DNA of 64,000 nt, taken from the NCBI GenBank assembly GCA_029532415.1, contig JAQOTA010000042.1, forward strand, positions 1,178,001-1,242,000, written 5' to 3'. Numbering within the stretch: the first letter of the stretch is position 1; the number at the start of each line of letters is the position of its first letter. This DNA is from Marasmius tenuissimus. Taxonomy: Eukaryota > Basidiomycota > Agaricomycetes > Agaricales > Marasmiaceae. Below, piece by piece: positions 57,801 to 64,000 of this stretch. A program made the position numbers and the translations under genes. Below the pieces are notes generated by a model. That model searched no databases, was not told where the DNA came from, and worked only from the letters and a program-made list of their open reading frames with translations.

Positions 57801-57864
57801 TAGCAATGACAATGAGGACGAAGAGGGACTCGGTGTTGAACGTGATGGATATCATGTGATACAC
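51805..57864 (-). CDS. copia-2 gag-pol, reverse strand, 5'-truncated by a later insertion
   Basis: An open frame of about 2.0 kcodons. The first 10-11 codons (57864-57834) are LTR sequence of the inserted element, so the true gag part begins within TESLFVLIVIAKL and the gag N-terminus (about 250 residues in the sister at 59369) is displaced. Order: partial gag; basic N/Q/K-rich tract (about 80-150); an extra W-rich domain (about 296-478); acidic linkers; protease with DSSAS (near 810) in place of DSGAS; integrase with zinc-binding H/H and CRGC (953-993) and catalytic D, D, E in HCDLL, DRGGEF and AERFNRT (about 1016, 1081, 1115); reverse transcriptase with YVDD (about 1703); RNase H with STEAEY (about 1916). 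No CCHC knuckle. The intact pol frame shows a young element. Its LTRs are not next to it in the window. Confidence 0.9.
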   Translation of the reverse strand: MYHMISITFNTESLFVLIVIAKLPTGPWEMLKQKIIQEKKEDLKVVKLIALITNEWNRRCGAHESALAARISGIHRFIPSTAPPWSRQNRQPGGNSSRSNNRKNNNCSGNGNNNQKQNNNNQGNHNQQSQKRKGKGKGKAGKKKQNNQGKQNGQHLSANLACATFDQELMAPLRVYMANISTNPLDAIDTDTDSEHSSMPSLVTLSETDEIDMEISSDSSSEFEEGEVVEQPPIPTTSQWPPHDVNDPYAPWAPPLPESVPDIYFPTFAPSDFPYTPANQQSISQFLILYTQENVRNMGRSELRRSQYPTTICDIRLPLPIDVPFRGATSNWEDETRYREIMDIVKRRNISPEFIFIMIRTTTRVVVYPILHRACHNLTPRHALYLQNICEPILTVRAFSQTRFWTWDVQHLSEAILEINTTNWVKIVEAHPECVSVLEVFRIRNTRTPIPVQVYNPVFWGAHIKLGTEGDWLFGTASNQSVRGQRGGYKQNNKRNVRFVPRLNLRDQFDRRTTLSGWMHPVPCIDLSASQAQTAEVPNRSNSPPLPPPSDIDPGVFISHAIATAHAIAQAIMRPVSAPPIPCSPTRSFRGASPLGNNDNAEVDPWVVAQNDPRNTTTDNEGAEPVQSPATLHRPLNPVPRTIATNTYIGNISIISHDPDADTGLRPSTVIDLRSPSPLDLTRDNFTVIGASDDFDHDADDESDGDSGYSYGGEDWYGDNGIDDPEAWEESNDRGDWQVSLVPDNESLADKHEIQNANYRHHRHHHHILGLSRSKCCINSSVFVETNVMSFSNLIASDSYIENTKEAWLLDSSASMHMTPFMSDFSDYQEFAYPLVVTTSAGDAANIHIQGSGTVLIQHTTSQGVTKVTKLFPVLYQPNSPHRIISDGKFQRDGYYTIGNHPETQIRYRKDNSLLMSFYPSHDQDNLRWMNTKILMGVTSFASVMSFAVIDFSVWHRRLGHANKDVFKKLADNVKGFPKGKALPLKEGICRGCAKGKMNNKPYPASDKRATEILELVHCDLLEFPTLSYHRKKFALTIIDDKSSHGWVYPLYAKDDTNQNLKAWKKEVETQTGKMVKKLRFDRGGEFLSNAQKQWYIDNGVVFHTSAPHIHQQNGRAERFNRTLRENSEAMHFHACAPESWWEFAILTTVHTYNRTPIRARKFKTPIELYEGKKPDVSYFRTFGCGAYAQIPKRKNKLAPKSEAMIFIGYEKGSKAYRFFRTTNNSIYVAAHAIFDENWFPKCQKEKPGSIEFDNTNEPVRSVPFNSYPFDGHDHNGEDDGHPPFDLNLPPPDDDDHMPGGDPPPNTDHGPMDDLHNHPPPADGPGSPKGPSNVPNQYGPDPSTAGPSNLNRNTTQGNTQTDNNPFSFRRDHQREWENLYPPPPPRRNPPRTRLLPERLRTNNVYGNRHPVQVERDIESDAHWQSQINPTNEPETIPNNQVPVPESENPPAPHDEEMDPPPNENEGEDMDTGEEGHVSILAQEGGVNYMDYLLSQAHALHGMQSSAYDTVREWSYKDILKRPKEEIPKWQKACRLELQSLKERDVFEEVPRPKSRKPIRSRWVFDVKSDGRFKARLVAKGFSQKEGIDFNELFSPVVRFETVRLLLALAALEDWEITALDVKTAFLYGALEEEIYMEQPEGFVTDSSKVWRLRKALYGLKQASRAWWHQCTESMKRLGFKRCLSDAGVYVFRKQGKLVIAVVYVDDALFMGNDKALMIHLKEEFKKIWECRDLGEPTEFLRMRISHDRKNRTIVLDQRDYLDKIIRRFGMINAKSAATPLPSGYSPVKNTEPVDPIIRQRYQSVIGSLLYLALGTRPDISFAVIKMSQFSVNPSREHLNKALHIVRYLVGTRLYDLVYNGKSDGGLVAFADSDWATDIDDRKSQTGYLIKLASAPVCWVSQKQKTVALSSTEAEYMALSDCTRQIKWMKSLLEEIGYPMQSIPCVSDNQGAIFLSSNEVSEKRTKHIDIRFHFIRNAVAEKDVLIYYAPTADQPADLLTKNLAKVKFEKFRQALGLHFQ

Positions 57865-58351
57865 TATTGACGTGCTGTTTACGCGTCACACTATTTATAG
57901 AGCTACGCCTCTAGAACACTTGCGTCCTCATGCAAGTACTACGTCTCTGTCTACGTATCTTACTACGTACATCTAGTTTCATCATATATGACACTATAGA
58001 CAGTCGCTATCCAATAGCATAAGTAGAGCCTCCAATACATGAGGCAAACACGACTATGCTCACCAAGCATACTACCATTCATGGTAGAAGTACTTACACA
58101 GTACTAATGTCTTTTACGCCTTTAGGGCCGAATACCTACTTCTAGTAGTAGTTTCAGTTAGTGTAATACTCATTACATGTACCAGAAACTTATGTATAAA
58201 AGACTGGACGAAAGGCCTTAAGCCTTAGGACAATCTACTCGATTATCACCTCTTCTCAAGCATCTCAAGACTACAAGAACACTCTGTGTATTACCCATGT
58301 GAGGTTTACTTCGTTATACCCACTGTGCACTTTAACTATGCTGGCTCATCA
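57834..58351 (+). mobile_element. copia-2b 5' LTR
   Basis: 518 bp, TGTTGAACGT...GGCTCATCA, followed by a primer-binding site. TATA-type box TATAAAAG at 58195-58202. The left flank is CTCGG (57829-57833), the presumed target duplication; the partner lies beyond the window. Confidence 0.95.
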
Positions 58352-58364
58352 GGTTATGGGCCCC
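58352..58364 (+). promoter_or_regulatory. copia-2b primer-binding site
   Basis: GGTTATGGGCCCC directly after the LTR, the initiator tRNA-Met anticodon-arm match. Confidence 0.85.
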
Positions 58365-59368
58365 GCAAGCGGTGGTCAGGTCGATGTTATGATCGGAGTA
58401 GCCTAGCTCCCGTGTGTCGCCACCATCCTAGCGGACGACCTGTAACCTACATGGGTTATGGAAGTCTCTAGCGATGTCGGGCTTGTCATCGTCTGGTGTC
58501 AAGGTCAAGGGTTGTTAGTTCCCTTTACACCTATCCACTACGTCCCTGTACTGTTGCATGTTGCACGAACGCATGTACATACTGTCTTGGCTTCATCTTC
58601 TTCGGCATAGACCTATCCGCGAAAGCGGCTCTGTCTCCCTGCTGATAACCCGGATTGGGCTTTGATCTTAGATTATCACTGCCTAATGCCGATGAAAACC
58701 AATGGTTGGCGATGATCCTCACCATGAGGCATTGTTTAGGGGTCTATGGGGTTGTGCTTATAAACCAACTCGCCATGATTCCTGACGGTCGAAAGACCGG
58801 GCATGAAATACATGCTGGGAGATTTGATCTCCTTACAACTAGGTTTTGATACTATACAGTTTTACGTTATCTGGCCACTTTAGTATGTACAGGGACTCCC
58901 CTCCCGATGACCCCTCTCTTCCACGTTATTGTTAAACTCTAGCTCACCTATGATTGCTTTCTGGTCACCGGCATGCCTAAGGCAGAGGGTGCATGAACTC
59001 AATTCATATGGATGACTAGGTTTAATAATAACTTTCTATGGGTCATTCGGACAGTATGGGCTGATCACTCATACTTTTGCTAGTCTGGGGTTGAGACCAG
59101 ATAGCATGATGGGACACCAGACACCGATACACACTGGGAACGTTGTAAGACCCTAGCAATTGGGCAGGGCTTCGTAACCAGATTAACTCCCCTGCACTAC
59201 CTGCACGCGGTACACCCCATGATCTGCTTGACGCATACAGCCTGTTAAAAGTCCTAGACCTTTGGAGCATTTCTCGGTGTGCATCGAACCCTATTTAATT
59301 ATGGGTGCTTCTTAGAAGCCTTCGTCGATTGACACTCTCTTGGCTCCACCCTTCTATATTTGAAGAGT
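58365..59368 (+). other. copia-2b leader
   Basis: About 1 kb of untranslated sequence between the primer-binding site and the start of the long frame, longer than the 0.3-kb leader of copia-1. Short frames only. An intron or a structured packaging region is possible, but nothing specific was seen. Confidence 0.5.
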
Positions 59369-62300
59369 ATGCTCACGGGACTTTTGGCAGACCTCAATAT
59401 GTCTCAATCAGGATCAAGGTCTGCTTCTCATTCCCCAAGTGGTAATCCCCCAACGACGTTTGTTTGCAATACGCCGGGATACACTTTAGGAACGGAAGTA
59501 GAAAATTCTGTAGAAGTTTATAACTACAATACAGAACCGTTGTACTCTCAGGTTGCAGATAGCAACTTTCCTGCTGGGTCAGGAGGAATCAGTATCATTC
59601 CAGTTTTGCTAGATGATGGTTCGAATTTCGAAGATTGGTACCGATTACTTGAAGGTTACCTCTTTACCCAAGGCAGACCTCAAGCCTTGGATGAAGAAAT
59701 GCCTGAAACATCCTCTCCTGCTACTTCAGGAGAAGCTACCGCTCTAATTGAGTGGACTTCTAGGCGTAACAAAGTAATTGGTATTATCAAAATGCGCACT
59801 CGTCGTGCTCACGACGCGCATGTTGATAAAACTTCGGTGATTTCAACCTTATCTAAACTCAAATCTACGTTTGGAGTTCAATCCTCTTCAAAGATGATGA
59901 ATCTATATACGGACTTGCATAATGTCCAACTTCCTGAACACCTTAATCCAGTCCCTGGGATCAGTTACATGTTGACTGTTCGGGACCAACTTAAGGATCA
60001 TGGAGTAGAAATTTCGGATGATTTGCTGTGCCTTATGATCACAGCCAAGCTTAATGAAAAGCGCTGGCAGCTTTTCAAGCAGCAAGTATCCCGTATGAAG
60101 AAGGAAGAACTTAAACCTACCGATTTGATTGCTGCAATAACGAATGAATGGAATAGAAGGAATGGAATTCATTCTGGTCCTGCTGCTTATACCGCCCATA
60201 ACGCCAAAATTTCTGGTGTTAATAGATTTAACTCTCCTCCTAAATGGTCTGATCAATCTCGTTCTGGTACTTCTACGAATCAAAAGAAGAACAATAATAG
60301 AAACAATAACCAGAACCAGAACAATCAGAACCAAGGTGGATCTTCTTCCAAGAAAGGAAAGAAGAAAGGAGGAAAGGGCAAAGGAAAAGGCAAAGGAAAG
60401 AAGAAGGATACTCAAAAAGGGGGGCAACAATCGCACACTGCGGTACTTGAACCTTCCGAGAAACCTTCTGAATACCAGAATCGAATTAATGCAGTAAACG
60501 AGCAAATCAGCTCAGTTTTTGAACGAGAAATGGCTGGGCCAGTAAACGTTCATATGTCCTACCACTACCCCACTGGTAGCACAGCTGCACCAAATCCGTT
60601 CCAAAATACGTATGATCTTCAACAAGCACGCCTAGAAGAGAGAATCGCTGCTGACAGAGAAGATCGTCCTGTACGACACATCTCTGTTCAAGAATGGAAC
60701 AATAGAAGAACTGTTCAACTAGATGAACAGGTTCGACAAGTAGAAGAAGCTATCGCTTCGGCTACTATTTCCAATTCTAATATAGACAGCGATGGAGATG
60801 AGATACCATCTTTGGTATACATCTCTGATACTCCAACAGAACCTGATAGTGACTCTTCATCTGATCATTCGTCAAATGATAGTCATACATGTTCTGCATA
60901 CTCTTATGGCGCGCATAGTAATGAAGAAATTATCTTCACAATGCCACGACGAGAGGCGACACCTAATCATACTTCGCCTGCGGACGAAGTTGACCAAGGT
61001 GAGAATCTCGAAGTAGCATCACCCACACAAGAAGACATACGTGTAACAGTTTCAACACCTCCTGACGATTATGGACCATGGGCAAATTCTATGTTTCCTA
61101 GGAACCACGCCGATCTTGTTCATTTGTTCAGACCAGAAAACTATTCTCAAGATGGAGATGACATAAAAGAGCCACCTCTCATCAATAGAAAAGTTGAATG
61201 GCGATTCTTACAAGAATACAAAGAACAACATGACAACATGATGCGACGAGTTAACCTCAGGAATAATAGACCACATATAATAAATGGGATTAGACTCCCA
61301 ATTCCTGTTGTCGAAGAATTCCGAGATTTCGGAGATCAGACAACTAACGACATAGCACTAAAGGAATCCATGATCAGAATGCGTTATAAATCAATACGCA
61401 GTATACCAGACCACAATCTTTGGATCTGGATTCTGATCAGGACCAGAGAATATGTCGTTATGTATGCTATCAGAAGAGATGCAGTGCACAACATGACACC
61501 TCGTCAAGCTCTTCATGAATTGCGCATACAACAAAGGATATTACATGTGGAAACAGTAGAAGATACCAAGTTCACGCTTCATTACAAATACCAAACCTGG
61601 AACCTTCAACACCTATCGACAGTTATAGCTGAAATCAATAATAAAAATTGGATCAGCACCGTTGAAGATTTTGTTCAACGAGTAAAAAACCCTCGTTCAA
61701 CTTCGGTGGATGAAGCTTTCCGAGTCAATAAGAAGAACTTCACACTTCCTGTACAAGTGATGAATCCTATCTTCTGGCATTCATTAGTCAAGCTTGGTCT
61801 TGAAGGGAAATGGTTATTCGGAACGACAGACATAAGAGCGAGTCAATTTAGAACATCTCAATGGAGACAACCAGGGTTTAATAGGCGCTGGGTTCGCTTT
61901 ATCCCTCACCTTAGTCTTCCAGATGTTCATAATTGGCATACGCACTTGTACAAATGGATGAACAACATTAGAATGTCTGTTCCCATGACTCAGGCTGATA
62001 TTCCTCGAAGAGAACTCGAGGGTGGTCGCTTCGATGAACGACCAAGAACATACCCTGGAGATTTCATGGAATTAGCCGAGTCACTTAATCGTTCCAAATC
62101 TCCAATCCCTACTACCCATGAATACATAAATCGCCCCGCAACTACACCACCTCAAGTACGACAATGGCAGGACCAAGTCGTTCACACACCTCCAAGCTCT
62201 CCCGAATCTTTTTATGGCGTACAATCCTTAGAGGATGATTACATTGATGTACCTTCTCGCCCAACTACTGCTCCACCAGATCAACCGGAAAGACTTAGTC

Positions 62301-64000
62301 CGGTAGATGAACAACCTGAGGTTGACCCCTGGGTTACATCTCCAAGTGATCCCCGAAATTCTCAATTCGAGAATTACGGACCTGCAGTAATTGGACTAAG
62401 GACCAATGGACCGCCTTTACACGTTGCTGATGGCACAAGTATTGGCAATATCACTTTGGTTGTCAATAACAATCAGCCATATCAAGCCACGAGATTCGTT
62501 CAATGGCAAAACTATAGACGCCAATTGGAAGCTTGGATAGAAGTTGAAGACGCCGCTAATCAACGTTATCAAGAAGAACTCAGAACAAGACGAGAACATC
62601 TTGTTCGCCAAACATTCCAAGATCAGAATCAAGAACCGCTTCAATGGCATGAACGGTACTTTGATGATGGTAACTATGGAGATGGCCTTGAAGGAGTTGA
62701 TAACGATTGGGCTGAAAGCAACGATCGTGGAGACTGGCAAGTTTTTCAAAGTTCTAATAGTCAAACTTTCACTAAATCCTCGATGCAGAACTATCATATC
62801 CTAAGGAACTCAGTACCAAGGAAATGTAGTATTACTTCTGTATATGCAACGACGATATACAAGTCGTTTTCTGCTGCATTTTTGAGTGATTGTGAAGTGA
62901 GAAATACGCAAAATGCCTGGCTACTTGATAGTGGGGCATCAGCGCATATGACTCCGTATAAAACGGATTTCTCAGACTATCAGACCTTGGAAATGCCAAT
63001 AGGTCTTACTACATCAGCGGGTGATAAAGCAAATGTGCAAATAGTAGGCTATGGTACTGTCCTCATCCGACACACCAATAGCGCAGGAGTGACGCAAGTC
63101 ACAAAGTTATACCCAGTGATGTATAATCCCGACAGCCCACATCGTTTAATCTCTAGTGGGAAGTTCCGGAGTATAGGTTTCTATACTATACTGGACTCTC
63201 CAGAGACTTCGATCCGGAGCAAGAAAGATGATTCTCTTTTAATGAGCTTTTACCCAAGCCATAAAGATGATCCTTTACGATGGATGAACGCGAAGGTTCT
63301 TGTGGGAGAAACTTCCTTCACATCTGTTGTATCTTTCAATACTTCTGAATTATGGCACAGACGTATGGGACACTGTGATCCCAGAGTCTTAGGAAAGATT
63401 GGTTATGAGAGCGGATCAAAAGCTTATCGATTCTTTCGAACAACCAACAATTCTGTATACATTACTCCACAAGCAGTTTTCGATGAGAACTGGTTTCCTA
63501 AATGTCAGAAAGAAGTGCCCGGATCCATAGAGTTTGATAAAACCGACAAACCTGTCCGGTCTATACCCTTTCCAACGTACCCATATGATGGCCACGAAGA
63601 TCATCACAATGATGATGATTTCTTCAATCCTCCACCTCCACCAGGATCAGATGATGACGATCATCAACCTGGGGGAGATCCTCCCTTGGATCCTATCCCG
63701 GATGATAAAAGCGATGATGTGCACAACGGCAATCATCCAAATGCTGATGGATTCGGATCACCGAAAGGCTCCGATCACAATCCTAATCAGTATGGTCCGG
63801 ATCCACGGTCTGCTGGTTCTTCTGGATCAACAAATCCATTTGATTTTCGACAAGCTGACTATGATGAGTGGGAGAACTTACGAGCTCCTCCACCAGCAGC
63901 TGTCAGAAGAAACCCTCCAAGAAATAGAGTAACTCCCAACCGTCCGTTTAATGTTTACGGAAATCGACATCCTGTTGAGATCGAACAAGATATCGATTCT
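59369..64000 (+). CDS. copia-2b gag-pol, open to the window end, integrase core deleted
   Basis: The frame read from 59369 (a second in-frame ATG lies at 59399) has no stop up to base 64000, so the 3' end lies outside. Residues up to about 290 are a copia gag (EDWYRLLEGYLFTQGRPQAL, AITNEWNRRNG). A basic N/Q then K/G-rich tract follows (about 300-350), without a CCHC knuckle. An extra domain lies at about 607-823 (QHLSTVIAEIN, VMNPIFW, LGLEGKWLFGT). The protease DSGAS is intact near residue 1190. The pre-integrase part has HRRMGH, but then the frame jumps (63395-63405) to GYESGSKAYRFF, which in the sister element comes after the integrase core. About 240 residues, including CRGC and all D,D,E residues, are missing in frame. 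RT and RNase H would follow beyond the window. As it stands it could make particles and cDNA but would need integrase in trans. Confidence 0.9.
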   Translation, partial: MLTGLLADLNMSQSGSRSASHSPSGNPPTTFVCNTPGYTLGTEVENSVEVYNYNTEPLYSQVADSNFPAGSGGISIIPVLLDDGSNFEDWYRLLEGYLFTQGRPQALDEEMPETSSPATSGEATALIEWTSRRNKVIGIIKMRTRRAHDAHVDKTSVISTLSKLKSTFGVQSSSKMMNLYTDLHNVQLPEHLNPVPGISYMLTVRDQLKDHGVEISDDLLCLMITAKLNEKRWQLFKQQVSRMKKEELKPTDLIAAITNEWNRRNGIHSGPAAYTAHNAKISGVNRFNSPPKWSDQSRSGTSTNQKKNNNRNNNQNQNNQNQGGSSSKKGKKKGGKGKGKGKGKKKDTQKGGQQSHTAVLEPSEKPSEYQNRINAVNEQISSVFEREMAGPVNVHMSYHYPTGSTAAPNPFQNTYDLQQARLEERIAADREDRPVRHISVQEWNNRRTVQLDEQVRQVEEAIASATISNSNIDSDGDEIPSLVYISDTPTEPDSDSSSDHSSNDSHTCSAYSYGAHSNEEIIFTMPRREATPNHTSPADEVDQGENLEVASPTQEDIRVTVSTPPDDYGPWANSMFPRNHADLVHLFRPENYSQDGDDIKEPPLINRKVEWRFLQEYKEQHDNMMRRVNLRNNRPHIINGIRLPIPVVEEFRDFGDQTTNDIALKESMIRMRYKSIRSIPDHNLWIWILIRTREYVVMYAIRRDAVHNMTPRQALHELRIQQRILHVETVEDTKFTLHYKYQTWNLQHLSTVIAEINNKNWISTVEDFVQRVKNPRSTSVDEAFRVNKKNFTLPVQVMNPIFWHSLVKLGLEGKWLFGTTDIRASQFRTSQWRQPGFNRRWVRFIPHLSLPDVHNWHTHLYKWMNNIRMSVPMTQADIPRRELEGGRFDERPRTYPGDFMELAESLNRSKSPIPTTHEYINRPATTPPQVRQWQDQVVHTPPSSPESFYGVQSLEDDYIDVPSRPTTAPPDQPERLSPVDEQPEVDPWVTSPSDPRNSQFENYGPAVIGLRTNGPPLHVADGTSIGNITLVVNNNQPYQATRFVQWQNYRRQLEAWIEVEDAANQRYQEELRTRREHLVRQTFQDQNQEPLQWHERYFDDGNYGDGLEGVDNDWAESNDRGDWQVFQSSNSQTFTKSSMQNYHILRNSVPRKCSITSVYATTIYKSFSAAFLSDCEVRNTQNAWLLDSGASAHMTPYKTDFSDYQTLEMPIGLTTSAGDKANVQIVGYGTVLIRHTNSAGVTQVTKLYPVMYNPDSPHRLISSGKFRSIGFYTILDSPETSIRSKKDDSLLMSFYPSHKDDPLRWMNAKVLVGETSFTSVVSFNTSELWHRRMGHCDPRVLGKIGYESGSKAYRFFRTTNNSVYITPQAVFDENWFPKCQKEVPGSIEFDKTDKPVRSIPFPTYPYDGHEDHHNDDDFFNPPPPPGSDDDDHQPGGDPPLDPIPDDKSDDVHNGNHPNADGFGSPKGSDHNPNQYGPDPRSAGSSGSTNPFDFRQADYDEWENLRAPPPAAVRRNPPRNRVTPNRPFNVYGNRHPVEIEQDIDS

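Noticed and set aside
51150..58351. The LTRs at 51150 and 57834 as the two LTRs of one element containing the reverse-strand frame
   Set aside because: Both LTRs read forward while the frame reads backward. The left LTR has its own TTCAC duplication and an empty site in copia-3, and the right one is followed by a forward primer-binding site and its own gag. They belong to separate events.
59903..60505. 200-codon minus-strand frame
   Set aside because: Antisense to the gag of copia-2b; Ser/Leu-rich sequence opposite the Lys/Asn tract.
63390..63410. Integrase gap explained by an intron
   Set aside because: The missing sequence is absent from the DNA, not skipped within it, so splicing cannot account for it.
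1..64000. tRNA, rRNA or other structural RNA genes
   Set aside because: No A/B-box pair with a cloverleaf-like arrangement or rRNA core sequence was noticed. The initiator-tRNA-like words are primer-binding sites in the antisense sense. A covariance-model scan would be needed to exclude small RNAs.

Overview
The window looks like a transposon-graveyard segment of a filamentous fungus, most probably an Agaricomycete (basidiomycete). The reasons are short introns of about 50 bp with GTACGT/GTAAGT-type donors, several Ty1/copia lineages, a fragment resembling the C-terminal tail of KDZ-type transposases, and many small inverted-repeat elements. The genus cannot be named from the sequence. Almost nothing here looks like an intact host gene; the best candidate is a four-exon coiled-coil gene at 554-1491 (-).

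Layout, left half. A copia LTR tail occupies 1-49. The coiled-coil gene (554-1491) is followed by decayed host-gene tails (3364-3549, 5583-5865, 19441-19551), a diverged solo LTR (3551-4072) and a non-autonomous hAT-like element (6645-7247). A repeat called X here runs 9469-18404 and is split by a complete, recent copia element, copia-1 (10431-16803). Copia-1 has LTRs that are identical by eye, a 5-bp AGTAC duplication and one intact 1802-codon gag-pol. Beyond X lie a KDZ-like fragment (18438-18773), repeat Y (19561-20088), a reverse-oriented copia-3 relic (20930-22591) and a degenerate tandem array (about 22925-23900).

Layout, middle. From 24.6 to 46 kb there are inverted-repeat elements: a 148-bp TA-flanked MITE, a 0.6-kb element, a 7.1-kb element with about 350-bp terminal repeats (30432-37530) that carries gene scraps and a second copy of X, an ATTATGC-rich element, and a 2.08-kb element with nearly identical 380-bp arms (43631-45710).

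Layout, right half. A relic of a peroxisomal multifunctional beta-oxidation enzyme (hydratase-2 part) is split by Y, which is itself split by a solo LTR. Then comes a nest of copia elements. A decayed copia-3 (48156-51710) contains a solo copia-2 LTR. It is cut off by a reverse-strand copia-2 with a 2.0-kcodon ORF, and that is interrupted by a forward copia-2 (57834 to the window end) whose long ORF has lost the integrase core in frame.

The most interesting signals are a conserved extra domain between gag and protease in copia-2, the integrase-less yet open copia-2 ORF, the X repeat with its densely repeated near-palindrome and its own small intron-containing gene, and a primer-binding site shared by all elements that matches the anticodon arm of initiator tRNA-Met. 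All comparisons were made by reading the sequence; no database search was run.
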